Origin: Bacillus tequilensis KCTC 13622
GTDB taxonomy: Bacteria; Bacillota; Bacilli; Bacillales; Bacillaceae
Length of the DNA stretch: 64,000 nucleotides
Direction: 5' to 3'
NCBI RefSeq assembly: GCF_000507145.1
Contig: NZ_AYTO01000041.1
Coordinates: 310,001 to 374,000 of the forward strand
Position numbers and translations under genes: made by a program. This document shows, one piece after another, positions 34,599-44,424 of this stretch. The notes beneath the pieces were generated by a model. The model was not told where the DNA came from and made no database searches. It worked only from the letters and a program-made list of their open reading frames with translations. Each line of letters begins with the position of its first letter. The first letter of the stretch is position 1.

Positions 34599-36266
34599 AT
34601 GAAATTTGTAAAAAATGATCAGACTGCTGTTTTCGCCCTCGGAGGTTTGGGCGAAATCGGTAAAAATACGTATGCAGTTCAATTTCAGGATGAAATTGTG
34701 CTGATTGATGCAGGGATCAAGTTCCCCGAGGACGAACTCCTCGGTATTGACTACGTTATCCCTGATTACACGTATTTAGTCAAAAATGAAGATAAAATTA
34801 AAGGGCTTTTTATCACCCACGGACACGAAGACCACATCGGTGGTATACCATACCTGCTCAGACAAGTGAATATTCCTGTTTACGGCGGTAAACTCGCGAT
34901 CGGCTTACTTCGGAATAAACTTGAAGAGCATGGATTATTAAGACAGACGAAACTGAATATTATCGGTGAAGATGATATCGTAAAGTTCCGCAAAACGGCT
35001 GTGTCATTCTTCAGAACTACACATAGTATTCCTGATTCCTACGGTATTGTTGTAAAAACACCGCCAGGAAACATTGTACATACTGGAGATTTTAAATTCG
35101 ACTTTACTCCAGTCGGCGAGCCGGCAAACTTGACGAAAATGGCCGAAATCGGAAAAGAAGGCGTTCTGTGCCTCCTTTCTGACAGCACAAATAGTGAAAA
35201 CCCTGAGTTCACTATGTCTGAGCGCCGAGTTGGAGAAAGCATTCATGACATTTTCCGCAAGGTAGACGGCCGAGTTATCTTCGCTACATTTGCGTCGAAT
35301 ATCCACCGCTTGCAGCAAGTAATTGAGGCCGCTGTATTAAATGGAAGAAAAGTTGCCGTATTTGGACGCAGTATGGAATCGGCTATCGAAATCGGACAAA
35401 CTCTCGGATATATTAACTGTCCTAAAAATACGTTTATTGAGCATAACGAAATCAATCGCATACCTGCCAATAAAGTAACGATCCTATGTACAGGAAGCCA
35501 AGGGGAACCGATGGCGGCGTTATCAAGAATTGCAAACGGCACACACCGTCAGATTTCAATCAATCCCGGGGATACAGTCGTATTTTCTTCATCTCCAATC
35601 CCAGGCAACACAATCAGCGTGAGCCGGACGATTAACCAGCTGTATCGCGCAGGGGCAGAGGTTATTCACGGACCTCTAAACGATATTCATACATCCGGTC
35701 ACGGCGGACAGGAAGAACAGAAGCTGATGCTTCGTTTAATCAAGCCTAAATTCTTCATGCCGATTCACGGTGAGTACAGAATGCAAAAGATGCATGTTAA
35801 ACTTGCAACAGATTGCGGCATCCCTGAAGAAAACTGCTTTATCATGGATAATGGTGAAGTATTGGCGCTTAAAGGCGATGAAGCTTCAGTCGCCGGCAAA
35901 ATCCCGTCCGGTTCTGTCTACATTGACGGAAGCGGCATTGGTGATATTGGCAACATCGTACTTCGCGACCGCAGAATTCTTTCTGAAGAAGGACTTGTCA
36001 TCGTGGTTGTAAGCATTGACATGGATGGCTTTAAGATTTCAGCTGGACCTGATTTGATTTCCAGAGGCTTTGTGTACATGAGAGAATCCGGCGACTTAAT
36101 CAATGACGCTCAAGAGCTTATTTCAAACCACTTACAAAAAGTGATGGAACGAAAAACAACTCAATGGTCTGAAATCAAAAACGAGATTACAGATACGCTC
36201 GCGCCATTCTTATACGAAAAAACGAAACGCCGTCCGATGATCCTTCCGATCATTATGGAGGTTTAA
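34599..36266 (+). CDS. rnjA: Ribonuclease J1
   Basis: 555-residue metallo-beta-lactamase/beta-CASP RNase with 5'-3' exonuclease and endonuclease activity, central to mRNA decay. Catalytic motif H74-G-H-E-D-H79; HTGDFKFD and [10 protein letters not shown] follow, and the C-terminal domain ends [10 protein letters not shown]. An ATG at 34590 overlaps the rpoY stop but is only two bases from GGAG; ATG 34599 gives the 168 N-terminus MKFVKNDQT. Transcribed with rpoY. Confidence 0.96.
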   Translation: MKFVKNDQTAVFALGGLGEIGKNTYAVQFQDEIVLIDAGIKFPEDELLGIDYVIPDYTYLVKNEDKIKGLFITHGHEDHIGGIPYLLRQVNIPVYGGKLAIGLLRNKLEEHGLLRQTKLNIIGEDDIVKFRKTAVSFFRTTHSIPDSYGIVVKTPPGNIVHTGDFKFDFTPVGEPANLTKMAEIGKEGVLCLLSDSTNSENPEFTMSERRVGESIHDIFRKVDGRVIFATFASNIHRLQQVIEAAVLNGRKVAVFGRSMESAIEIGQTLGYINCPKNTFIEHNEINRIPANKVTILCTGSQGEPMAALSRIANGTHRQISINPGDTVVFSSSPIPGNTISVSRTINQLYRAGAEVIHGPLNDIHTSGHGGQEEQKLMLRLIKPKFFMPIHGEYRMQKMHVKLATDCGIPEENCFIMDNGEVLALKGDEASVAGKIPSGSVYIDGSGIGDIGNIVLRDRRILSEEGLVIVVVSIDMDGFKISAGPDLISRGFVYMRESGDLINDAQELISNHLQKVMERKTTQWSEIKNEITDTLAPFLYEKTKRRPMILPIIMEV

Positions 36267-36302
36267 AAAAAGATGCACTCACTTAGGAGTGCATCTTTTT
36301 TT
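36265..36302. terminator. Bidirectional terminator between rnjA and adeC
   Basis: AAAAAAAGATGCACTC and GAGTGCATCTTTTTTT around ACTTAG. Confidence 0.92.
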
Positions 36303-38034
36303 ATTGCAGGGATATATGCTGAAATGATTTTACATCAAATAGCCCTGTTGTCGTCATTTTGATGTCAGGAATAACAGGCAAAGCTAAAAACGACAGTGTC
36401 AAAAATGGATTAAATTCGCCTGTAAATCCGATTAACGACAATTTTTCATGCAGCGTCAGCAAGCTTTGATTCACCTGCTCTGCAGATTGGTCGGATAATA
36501 AGCCCGCAATCGGCAGCGGTACTGAATGGAGCTCTTCCCCATTTTTTATAATCGTTAGTCCTCCTCCAATTTCCTGCAGCTTATTTACTGCAGCTGCCAT
36601 ATCGGCGTCATTTGTTCCGACAGCTATCATATTATGGGAATCGTGCGAAATGGTTGTGGCAATCGCTCCGCTTTTGAATCCAAATCCCTTCACAACACCA
36701 AGTCCTGTTTCTTTTAATCCTTTATGCCGCTCAACAACTGCAATCTTTAACAAATCAAGGTCAGTGTCAGGCTCAAAAACGCGGACAGCTGGAGCCGGCT
36801 CATGTATCAATCGTGTTTCAAGCTGATTTGGAATGATTTGAATGACATTGATTTTCCGCTTTGGATCGATTGGCATATGAAAATTCTGTTTATTAAGAGG
36901 GGCAGCAAGCTTAACAGAATCAAGCAGTGCCGGGTCTGGTACAGCTGCTGCAGCGCTATCTTGATAGACAGCTTTACTGCCTTCAGCAACAGTCTGTCCT
37001 TTTACCATCGTCATTGTGACAGTGACGTTTTCCAGATCAGATACAAAGAGCAAATCAGCGTCAAAGCCAGGAGCAATCGCTCCCTTTGTATCTAGTCCGT
37101 AGCATTCGGCTGCATTGAGGCTTCCTAATTGATAGGCTAAAAAAGGGTCGAGCCCGGCTTGCATCGCCATTTTCACCTGATGATTTACACTTCCCTCTGA
37201 CAATAAATCATCCACATGCTTATCATCCGTACAGAAAAAGAAACGGCGTGCGTTCTTTTCATTCACCGCCGGCAGCACTTTTAGAGTATTTTTGGCGACT
37301 GATCCTTCACGCATCATGACATACATTCCCCTTCTAATACGATCAAGAGCTTCTTCCTTCGTCGTTACTTCATGATCGTTTAAGACAAATGCAGTGCGAT
37401 AAATGTTAATGAGATCTGTTGATAAACCAGCTAAATGACCGTCAATCCGCTTACCTGCAACACGGGCATCAAGCAGTTTTTGAACCATATCTCCTTCAGC
37501 CTGCTGAACCGACACATAATCCATAACTTCAGCCAGCCCCAATACTTCTTCCTCTTCGTAAAAAGGCTTTAAATCGGCAGCTTTGAGTACTGCGCCTGAT
37601 CGCTCAAAGCTCGCCGCAGGCACACTGGAGGGGAGCATAAAATGGATATTCAGCGGTGTTTGCCGAGCCTGTTCAATCATAAATGCTATCCCTTTTTCTC
37701 CAGACACATTTGCGATCTCATGCGGATCGGTAACAACGGTCGTCACCCCATGCGGCAGCACCGCTTTAGCGAACTCAATCGGTGTAACCATTGATGACTC
37801 AATATGTACATGTCCATCAATAAAACCCGGAACAATCATTTGTCCCTCTGCATCAATGATGTTTTCGCCTTCATACTCGCCGAGGCCCACTATGACTCCA
37901 TCTGTAATCGCAATATCTTCATAAATCCACTCTTGATTAAATACGTCCATGATTTTTCCGTTCTTGATGACGATATCAGCTTTTTGTCTTCGGGCTGAAG
38001 CATTCAGCCTATTGACAAGCGCTTCTTTATTCAA
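36301..38034 (-). CDS. adeC: Adenine deaminase AdeC
   Basis: 577-residue amidohydrolase converting adenine to hypoxanthine for purine salvage. The metal site is PGFIDGHVHIESSM; TDPHEIANVSG, DGHLAG and the C-terminal KMTTTGLFDV match adenine deaminases. It starts at TTG 38034-38032 after AGGAGGGG. Its stop lies within the terminator shared with rnjA. Confidence 0.94.
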   Translation of the reverse strand: MNKEALVNRLNASARRQKADIVIKNGKIMDVFNQEWIYEDIAITDGVIVGLGEYEGENIIDAEGQMIVPGFIDGHVHIESSMVTPIEFAKAVLPHGVTTVVTDPHEIANVSGEKGIAFMIEQARQTPLNIHFMLPSSVPAASFERSGAVLKAADLKPFYEEEEVLGLAEVMDYVSVQQAEGDMVQKLLDARVAGKRIDGHLAGLSTDLINIYRTAFVLNDHEVTTKEEALDRIRRGMYVMMREGSVAKNTLKVLPAVNEKNARRFFFCTDDKHVDDLLSEGSVNHQVKMAMQAGLDPFLAYQLGSLNAAECYGLDTKGAIAPGFDADLLFVSDLENVTVTMTMVKGQTVAEGSKAVYQDSAAAAVPDPALLDSVKLAAPLNKQNFHMPIDPKRKINVIQIIPNQLETRLIHEPAPAVRVFEPDTDLDLLKIAVVERHKGLKETGLGVVKGFGFKSGAIATTISHDSHNMIAVGTNDADMAAAVNKLQEIGGGLTIIKNGEELHSVPLPIAGLLSDQSAEQVNQSLLTLHEKLSLIGFTGEFNPFLTLSFLALPVIPDIKMTTTGLFDVKSFQHISLQ

Positions 38035-38155
38035 ATAGGCCCCTCCTCTTTTTTATTATATGGTACAATATGCTATCGGAACGCCTATCCTTAGTCAATA
38101 AAATTTTAAGAAATTGCCGCTCATTTCATTAAAGTTGTTATATTCTGATAATAAT

Positions 38156-38180
38156 AAAAAACCGCCCTTTGAGGACGGCT
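38156..38180 (-). terminator. Terminator after ktrC
   Basis: Minus-strand CCGTCC and GGGCGG stem (one G-U), followed by T6. Confidence 0.75.
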
Positions 38181-38191
38181 TGTTTTGCTTG

Positions 38192-38857
38192 CTATTTAGT
38201 ATGAAGAACTCTTTTTTCAAAACGGGAAATGTCGGTAACTGATCCAATGACGATGAGAATATCTTCTTGATGTATGACTTCGGTCGCAAGCGGCGACACG
38301 ATGACTTCCTTGCCTCTTTTTATGGCTACGATATTGATACCATATTTCGCACGGATATCTAAATCAAGAAGCGTATTTCCTGCCAGGCGGCTGTTGGCTA
38401 CGATTTCGACGAGGCTATGCTCTTCAGACAGCTCCAAATAATCAAGTACGTTGTTGGAGACGATGTTATGGGCAATTCGCTTTGCCATATCGCGCTCCGG
38501 ATGGACGATGTGATCCGCTCCGATTTTGGACAGCACTTTTTCATGATAATCGTTTTGCGCCTTAACTGTTATAGTATGAACGCCAAGTTCTTTCAGAATA
38601 AGAGTCGTTAAAATACTCGCTTGAATATTTTCTCCAATTGCTACAATCACGTGATCAAAATTCCGCAGACCTAAATTTTTCAGGACAGATTCGTCAGTTG
38701 AATCACCGATAACAGCGTGAGATGCGATCTTGGCATATTCGTTGACTTTATCTTCATCAATATCCATCGCCATAACTTCGACGCCTTCTTCGCTTAATGC
38801 TTTGCAAATACTGCCACCAAAACGGCCTAGTCCAATCACCGCAAATTCTTTTTTCAT
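38192..38857 (-). CDS. ktrC: KtrC, potassium-channel gating subunit (RCK/KTN)
   Basis: 221 residues: an N-terminal Rossmann RCK domain (VIGLGRFGGSICKAL, then AMDIDED) and a C-terminal RCK_C domain. It forms the cytoplasmic ring on the KtrD membrane subunit and is a known c-di-AMP target. KtrD is encoded elsewhere. ATG follows AAAGGAGC. Confidence 0.95.
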   Translation of the reverse strand: MKKEFAVIGLGRFGGSICKALSEEGVEVMAMDIDEDKVNEYAKIASHAVIGDSTDESVLKNLGLRNFDHVIVAIGENIQASILTTLILKELGVHTITVKAQNDYHEKVLSKIGADHIVHPERDMAKRIAHNIVSNNVLDYLELSEEHSLVEIVANSRLAGNTLLDLDIRAKYGINIVAIKRGKEVIVSPLATEVIHQEDILIVIGSVTDISRFEKRVLHTK

Positions 38858-38928
38858 AGTGGTGCTCCTTTACCTAACATCATATCGATCAAATTTTATC
38901 ATATTCTTTTGTAACAGTGTTAATGTCG

Positions 38929-39756
38929 TTACCCCTTTGGCAGGGAATTCATATGCCGCTTGAGCTTTTCAGCAAACCTCGGTGACAAATACATCTCCGC
39001 TCCGCGTTCAATTTCAATCTGATAGTGCTGAGGCGGGGCTATTTCCGCTTCTTTTTGGAGGACGAGAAAGGTTAAGCAGTCTGTGTAGCGCCTGCCGCCC
39101 GCTTCAACGTCTACAAATGCCGGCCGATACGTAAGCGATTCAACGCCCTCTCTTTTATATAGATAGGAAAGAGCAGAAAAAGGGATACGATATAAAACAC
39201 CTTCTGTCGTTCCGCCGTCTTCCATCATATCCGCTCTTGAGCCGTCTTCCCTTTTTAGCGTAAAACGGGTTGTGTATCCTTTTAAAACAGCTCTTCCGAC
39301 TGGATCTTGAAAAAATTGATCAACTCCCGCCTTTTGAAAGCGTGCATTGTCCATGCAAGACCCATAGGCAAAATAGTAAACAGGATGTTGCGATTTGCTG
39401 ATCATCTGATGTTCTTTCCAGTCACCGCTGCTTATTTTTTGGAAGCCAGAACATTCGCTTTTGTTCCTAAAATAGATAAGCGCTGTTTTGATCCCGGCAT
39501 CTGTTTCTACAAGCACCGTTTGTTTATGATAACCTTGAAAAAATTGATCGAGCTTATGTATACATAAGCTATCTGCTTCATATAGCTCACCGCATATATA
39601 GCTTTCATCTTCTAAAACTGCTGCGGGTCCCTCTTTTGCAGCAAACAGACATCCTCTTGTTCTGGCCTGCTCATTGATACGTGGCGACTGTGATAGCAAA
39701 TGATGATTTTTTTCATGTTTTCTTAATGTCCCGTATACAAACAGAAGCGAGTTCAT
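38929..39756 (-). CDS. ykqA: YkqA, double gamma-glutamylcyclotransferase-like protein
   Basis: 275 residues consisting of two AIG2/GGCT-fold domains in tandem: the first with FVYGTLR at residues 6-12, the second with YFAYGSCM around residue 128. Each YGT/YGS motif is the substrate-binding loop of the family. Reaction unknown. Its ATG follows the kinC stop in TAGGATG, so translation is probably coupled to kinC. Confidence 0.87.
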   Translation of the reverse strand: MNSLLFVYGTLRKHEKNHHLLSQSPRINEQARTRGCLFAAKEGPAAVLEDESYICGELYEADSLCIHKLDQFFQGYHKQTVLVETDAGIKTALIYFRNKSECSGFQKISSGDWKEHQMISKSQHPVYYFAYGSCMDNARFQKAGVDQFFQDPVGRAVLKGYTTRFTLKREDGSRADMMEDGGTTEGVLYRIPFSALSYLYKREGVESLTYRPAFVDVEAGGRRYTDCLTFLVLQKEAEIAPPQHYQIEIERGAEMYLSPRFAEKLKRHMNSLPKG

Positions 39757-39757
39757 C

Positions 39758-41056
39758 CTATTTTCCCCTCTCAGCGTCTGATGTTAAAGGCAAAACAACT
39801 TGAAAGACGCTGCCTTTTCCAGCTTCACTTTCGATTTTCAATTCCCCGTCATGTTCCTTCAAAATTCTCAAACAAATCGCAAGTCCGAGTCCGGTGCCCT
39901 TTTCTTTTGTTGAATAAAAAGGTTTGCCGATCAGCTTAAGCTTTTCCTGCGGCATGCCGTTTCCTTCATCTTTAACGCTTATCACTGCGTAAGAGGCTGT
40001 TTTTGCAGTGGAAATCGTTACGACACCGCCTTTTGGCATTGCCTCAATCCCATTTTTGATGATATTGATAAAGACTTGCTTCAGCTGATTTTCATCCCCG
40101 TTAATGATACAGCCGTCTGTCTCTTTGAAGTTTTTTTCTATGACGATATTGGACAGAATTGCATTGGTATCTAGTAATGTCGTGACTTGTTTTAAGATCT
40201 CATTAAGCTGATGCATTTTAAATGTAATCGTCTGCGGTTTTGCAAGCAGCAGCAGCTCGCTGAGCACCAAATCGATTCTTTTAATCTCTGAAAAAATGAT
40301 GTCAAAATAGCCTTTTCTGTCCGGATATTGTGTTTTCATAATTTGAAGGAAACCGCTGACAGATGTTAAAGGATTCCTGACCTCGTGTGCAATACCTGCG
40401 GCGAGTTCACTTGTGATTGACAGTTTCTGTGATTCTCTCGCCAGCCGTTCATTTATCTCAATGAGCTCATCTTCAGCCTCTTTCCGTTCAGTGATATCTG
40501 ACATTGTACCCAGGCTGCCCGTAAATTGGTCATCACGGTCGTAGTAAAGTTTATAATGAACTTCTCCCCAAAAAATCGTGCCGTTCTTTGTGATGTATTT
40601 TGCAGTAAACATACCGGAAGACGCTTTGTTTTGAATTTGGGTGTTAATGTGGTCGGCTACGTGCTTTTCTTTTATGAAGTAATCATTATACATCGTTCCC
40701 ATACATTCATTGATTGAAAAACCGGTTATTGATGCCCACGCTTGATTTAAATATGTAATTTCGCCTTTTGCATTCGTTTGAAATACGATTTCCTGCAAAT
40801 TATCCATAATACGGTTTTTTTCTTCAGAAAGCTGTTTATACTTCCATTCGTTATCCTTCATTTTCTTAACCAGCTGCTGTTTCTCATCAATATAATAAGC
40901 CAGCATCCAGACACTTACCAGCGTGACTGCCGTATACACAATATCAACAGGCCAATTAATCGGATTTTTGCCTATAAAATAAAATAAATAATCCCAAAAC
41001 ATGATAAAAATCATTGCCAAAACGATGGAAATGATACGAGCTTGATATTTTCTCAT
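39758..41056 (-). CDS. kinC: Sporulation/biofilm sensor histidine kinase KinC
   Basis: 432 residues: two N-terminal membrane helices, a PAS domain (NGEVVFQTNAKGEI-like segment starting LQEIVFQTNAKGEITYLNQA) with PAC end TMSDITERKEAE, a HisKA phosphoacceptor box (AAGIAHEVRNPLTSV) and a HATPase with N, G1 (DEGNGMP) and G2 (GTGLGLAI) boxes. It feeds the Spo0F/Spo0A phosphorelay. ATG 41056 with AGGTGG is chosen over the start 29 codons upstream. Confidence 0.95.
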   Translation of the reverse strand: MRKYQARIISIVLAMIFIMFWDYLFYFIGKNPINWPVDIVYTAVTLVSVWMLAYYIDEKQQLVKKMKDNEWKYKQLSEEKNRIMDNLQEIVFQTNAKGEITYLNQAWASITGFSINECMGTMYNDYFIKEKHVADHINTQIQNKASSGMFTAKYITKNGTIFWGEVHYKLYYDRDDQFTGSLGTMSDITERKEAEDELIEINERLARESQKLSITSELAAGIAHEVRNPLTSVSGFLQIMKTQYPDRKGYFDIIFSEIKRIDLVLSELLLLAKPQTITFKMHQLNEILKQVTTLLDTNAILSNIVIEKNFKETDGCIINGDENQLKQVFINIIKNGIEAMPKGGVVTISTAKTASYAVISVKDEGNGMPQEKLKLIGKPFYSTKEKGTGLGLAICLRILKEHDGELKIESEAGKGSVFQVVLPLTSDAERGK

Positions 41057-41203
41057 ATGACCACCTGCCGATTGTGTTTCTCTCTCTATTGTACCATTCT
41101 TCGACAAATAATTGAGTAAAATATGTAAAGTATCCCAAATCATTCATTACCTGATGTTCATGAATGCCGTATATAAGGCGGCGGTAATCAGAAATTGGCA
41201 CGC

Positions 41204-41238
41204 AAAAAAGGCGGAGATTGTACTGTTCCGCCTTTTTT
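41204..41238 (-). terminator. Terminator after abh
   Basis: AAAAAAGGCGGA and TCCGCCTTTTTT with an 11-base loop. Confidence 0.85.
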
Positions 41239-41246
41239 ACATGATA

Positions 41247-41525
41247 TTATTCTTTTAAAGCGGCTTGAATTTCTTCGAGAAGCAGCTGTGCACCTTCAGG
41301 ACTCAGCGTAATTTTACCATTTCCGTAATCTTTATTTTCTGGAGTAATTTCTCCAGTCATTAAACAAACGCCATGAGGTTTGTACTTTTTCAAGATAATT
41401 TTATCTCCGTCAACAAAAAACTCAATACTGTCTTTTATGGCAATATCCAGCGCCCGTCTTAACTCTATCGGCATGACAATACGGCCTAATTCATCAACTT
41501 TTCTCACAACACCTATTGATTTCAT
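41247..41525 (-). CDS. abh: Transition-state regulator Abh (AbrB paralogue)
   Basis: 92 residues. The N-terminal AbrB-type swapped-hairpin DNA-binding domain reads MKSIGVVRKVDELGRIVMPI with IELRRALDI after it; the C-terminus is the multimerisation domain. It controls antimicrobial and biofilm genes with AbrB. The ATG 20 codons upstream (41585) lies at the promoter, so 41525 is used. Confidence 0.96.
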   Translation of the reverse strand: MKSIGVVRKVDELGRIVMPIELRRALDIAIKDSIEFFVDGDKIILKKYKPHGVCLMTGEITPENKDYGNGKITLSPEGAQLLLEEIQAALKE

Positions 41526-41594
41526 AAAAACCCTTCTTCCTTTAAATGTTTCTTTTCTCATGTAATGTTTAAGGATGTACCTCAATATATCGTA

Positions 41595-41621
41595 GACGTA
41601 CGAAACTTAGAAAAAGTTTCC
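41595..41621 (-). promoter_or_regulatory. ECF-type promoter of abh
   Basis: Minus-strand GGAAAC, 17 bases, CGTC. In 168 abh is transcribed by SigX, which fits this form. Confidence 0.55.
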
Positions 41622-41728
41622 CGTTTCCGATGAGAATCAAAAGATATTTTTTCCATAAAACCGAAAAATGTATTACTTCTGTTACACGGTTCCGCGTTTT
41701 TTTACAAAAACATTTCTTTCTCGACGCA

Positions 41729-41740
41729 CACCCCCAAAAA
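41729..41740 (+). promoter_or_regulatory. Possible SigI -35 element upstream of mreBH
   Basis: CACCCCCAAAAA resembles the ACCCCC -35 of SigI promoters; mreBH is a known SigI target. I do not find the expected CGAA -10 at a clear spacing. Confidence 0.3.
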
Positions 41741-41808
41741 TCGCTTCATTTCTTAGAAACTTTAAATGTAGAATCATATAAAAATCAGGATAGAGATTGG
41801 GTGAAGAC

Positions 41809-42816
41809 ATGTTTCAATCAACTGAAATTGGGATTGACTTAGGAACAGCTAATATACTTGTTTACAGCAAAAATAAAGGGATTATTTTAAATGAGCCATC
41901 TGTTGTCGCAGTGGATACAACGACAAAGGCAGTCCTTGCAATCGGAGCGGACGCAAAAAACATGATCGGTAAAACACCGGGGAAAATTGTGGCTGTGAGA
42001 CCGATGAAAGATGGCGTTATCGCAGACTATGATATGACAACTGATCTGCTGAAGCACATCATGAAAAAAGCCGCGAAAAGCATCGGCATGACGTTCAGAA
42101 AACCGAACGTAGTCGTTTGCACACCGTCAGGCTCAACAGCAGTAGAACGCCGCGCCATCAGTGATGCTGTGAAAAATTGCGGCGCGAAAAACGTTCACTT
42201 AATTGAAGAACCGGTAGCAGCCGCTATCGGAGCGGATTTACCGGTTGATGAGCCGGTTGCCAATGTCGTAGTAGATATCGGCGGAGGGACGACAGAGGTT
42301 GCCATCATTTCCTTCGGCGGCGTTGTTTCCTGCCACTCAATCAGAATAGGCGGGGATCAGCTTGATGAGGATATCGTTTCTTTCGTCCGGAAAAAATACA
42401 ATTTGCTGATTGGCGAACGCACAGCTGAGCAGATAAAAATGGAAATTGGCCATGCACTGATTGAGCATGTTCCAGACGCAATGGAAATTCGAGGACGTGA
42501 TCTCGTAACAGGCCTTCCAAAAACCATAATGCTTCAATCTAACGAAATTCAAGATGCGATGCGCGAATCCCTCCTGCACATTCTTGAAGCCATCAGAGCT
42601 ACACTTGAGGACTGCCCGCCTGAATTGAGCGGAGATATCGTTGACCGCGGCGTTATTTTAACAGGAGGCGGCGCGCTCCTTAACGGCATTAAAGAATGGC
42701 TCACAGAAGAGATTGTCGTGCCTGTACACGTGGCGCAAAACCCGCTTGAATCTGTAGCAATCGGCACAGGCCGTTCTTTAGAAGTGATTGATAAGCTTCA
42801 AAAAGCGATTAAATAG
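41809..42816 (+). CDS. mreBH: Actin-like cell-shape protein MreBH
   Basis: 335-residue bacterial actin. Phosphate 1 loop [10 protein letters not shown], phosphate 2 [12 protein letters not shown] and adenosine loop ILTGGGALL are intact. MreBH directs lateral wall synthesis and the autolysin LytE. ATG 41809 after GGGTGA; a TTG four codons earlier lacks spacing. Confidence 0.96.
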   Translation: MFQSTEIGIDLGTANILVYSKNKGIILNEPSVVAVDTTTKAVLAIGADAKNMIGKTPGKIVAVRPMKDGVIADYDMTTDLLKHIMKKAAKSIGMTFRKPNVVVCTPSGSTAVERRAISDAVKNCGAKNVHLIEEPVAAAIGADLPVDEPVANVVVDIGGGTTEVAIISFGGVVSCHSIRIGGDQLDEDIVSFVRKKYNLLIGERTAEQIKMEIGHALIEHVPDAMEIRGRDLVTGLPKTIMLQSNEIQDAMRESLLHILEAIRATLEDCPPELSGDIVDRGVILTGGGALLNGIKEWLTEEIVVPVHVAQNPLESVAIGTGRSLEVIDKLQKAIK

Positions 42817-42916
42817 TCTTTTCCTGCAAAAATCTCATATTCAGCAAAATTCTTGCTTCTTTTTTCCTCATTCCCTTCATATTGTGGGAAATGGAGAAAC
42901 GTTAAGGAGGAAACAA

Positions 42917-43051
42917 ATGCTAAGAGATTTAGGAAGAAGAGTAGCAATCGCAGCCATTTTAAGCGGAATCATTCTTGGCGGCATGAGCATTTCTTTGGCA
43001 AATATGCCCCATTCGCCTGCAGGCAGCACTGTAAAACTGAATCATCCATAA
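42917..43051 (+). CDS. ykpC: YkpC, 44-residue membrane peptide
   Basis: MLRDLGRRVAIAAILSGIIL begins a single membrane helix, followed by a short outside part ending TVKLNHP. AAGGAGG is seven bases from ATG. It lies 100 bp after mreBH with no terminator between and is probably cotranscribed. Function unknown. Confidence 0.83.
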   Translation: MLRDLGRRVAIAAILSGIILGGMSISLANMPHSPAGSTVKLNHP

Positions 43052-43055
43052 TCCG

Positions 43056-43086
43056 AAAAACCCAAAACATGTTGTTTTGGGTTTTT
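43056..43086 (+). terminator. Terminator after ykpC
   Basis: AAAAACCCAAAAC and GTTTTGGGTTTTT around ATGTT. Confidence 0.88.
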
Positions 43087-43161
43087 CACATTGCCCTCCT
43101 TTCTTTCCTTTATAGGATTATATTTGATATGATGAGAAAAAAGCTTGAGGAGGAATGAATC

Positions 43162-44394
43162 ATGGGTTCATTTTCACAGAAATTAAATACATATGCAAAG
43201 CTGGCGGTAGAGGTCGGCGTAAACGTCCAAAAAGGCCAGTATGTAGTCATAAATGCTTCAACCGATGTACGGGATTTTGTCCGCTTAATTGTGAAGCATG
43301 CATATGAAAAAGGCGCAAAAAATGTCACAGTGAATTGGCAGGATGACGAAGTCGCCAAATTAAAATATGAATTCGCGCCTTTTGAAGCATTTGAAGAATA
43401 TCCTGAATGGGAAGCAAAAGGGAAAGAAGAGCTTGCTAAAAAAGGAGCCGCTTTCATCTCAGTTGTGTCGTCAAACCCAGACTTGCTAAAAGGTGTAGAT
43501 TCCAAGCGGATTGCTGCCTTCCAAAAAGCGGCAGGCAAAGCATTACATACATACAGACAATATATTCAATCGGACAAAGTCAGCTGGACTGTCGTTGGGG
43601 CGGCATCAGCAGGCTGGGCTCAAAAAGTGTTTCCTGGCAGATCAGAGGAGGAAGCGATGCAGCTTCTATGGGAAGAAATTTTTAAAGCAACGCGCGTAAA
43701 CGAAGACAATCCGGTTCAAGCTTGGATCAAGCATGATCAAAATCTTCATGAAAAAGTTGACCATTTGAATGAGAGGCATTTCGCTGCTTTACATTATCAA
43801 GCAGAAGGAACTGATTTAACCATTAAACTGCCGAAAAAGCATGTTTGGGCAGGAGCGGGAAGCGTAAATGAAAACGGCCATGAGTTTATGGCCAATATGC
43901 CGACAGAAGAGGTATTCACCCTGCCGCAAAAAGACGGGGTTGACGGAGTCGTCTCAAGCACAAAACCGTTAAGCTACGGCGGAAATATTATTGAAAACTT
44001 CACCCTCACGTTTGAAAATGGCCGTATAGTCGACATTAAAGCCGAAAAAGGCGAGGACATTTTAAAAGAGCTCGTGGATACAGATGAGGGTTCTCACTAT
44101 TTAGGTGAGGTGGCGCTTGTTCCTTACGATTCGCCTATATCGCAATCCAATATTCTTTTCTATAACACATTGTTCGATGAAAACGCGTCAAATCATTTGG
44201 CGATCGGGAGTGCGTATGCCTTTAACATTGAAGGCGGAAAGCAAATGTCTCGTGAGGAGCTTGTCAAAGAAGGATTAAATGAAAGCATTACACACGTGGA
44301 CTTTATGATTGGCTCTAAGGATATGAATATCGACGGAATTACGGCGGACGGAAAAAGAGAGCCTATCTTCAGGAACGGAAATTGGGCTTTTTAA
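43162..44394 (+). CDS. ampS: Aminopeptidase AmpS (M29, thermophilic aminopeptidase family)
   Basis: 410-residue cytosolic metallo-aminopeptidase. Metal ligand blocks in order: PTEEVFTLP (Glu), GEVALVPYDSPIS (Glu), NASNHLAIG (His) and ITHVDFMIGS (His and Asp). ATG follows GAGGAGG. Monocistronic, with a terminator shared with ykpB. Confidence 0.94.
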   Translation: MGSFSQKLNTYAKLAVEVGVNVQKGQYVVINASTDVRDFVRLIVKHAYEKGAKNVTVNWQDDEVAKLKYEFAPFEAFEEYPEWEAKGKEELAKKGAAFISVVSSNPDLLKGVDSKRIAAFQKAAGKALHTYRQYIQSDKVSWTVVGAASAGWAQKVFPGRSEEEAMQLLWEEIFKATRVNEDNPVQAWIKHDQNLHEKVDHLNERHFAALHYQAEGTDLTIKLPKKHVWAGAGSVNENGHEFMANMPTEEVFTLPQKDGVDGVVSSTKPLSYGGNIIENFTLTFENGRIVDIKAEKGEDILKELVDTDEGSHYLGEVALVPYDSPISQSNILFYNTLFDENASNHLAIGSAYAFNIEGGKQMSREELVKEGLNESITHVDFMIGSKDMNIDGITADGKREPIFRNGNWAF

Positions 44395-44399
44395 TAAAC

Positions 44400-44424
44400 A
44401 AAGGAGGCTTTTCGCCTCCTTTTT
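44400..44424. terminator. Terminator between ampS and ykpB
   Basis: AAAGGAGGC and GCCTCCTTT around TTTTC, followed by TT; A-rich on the left. Confidence 0.82.
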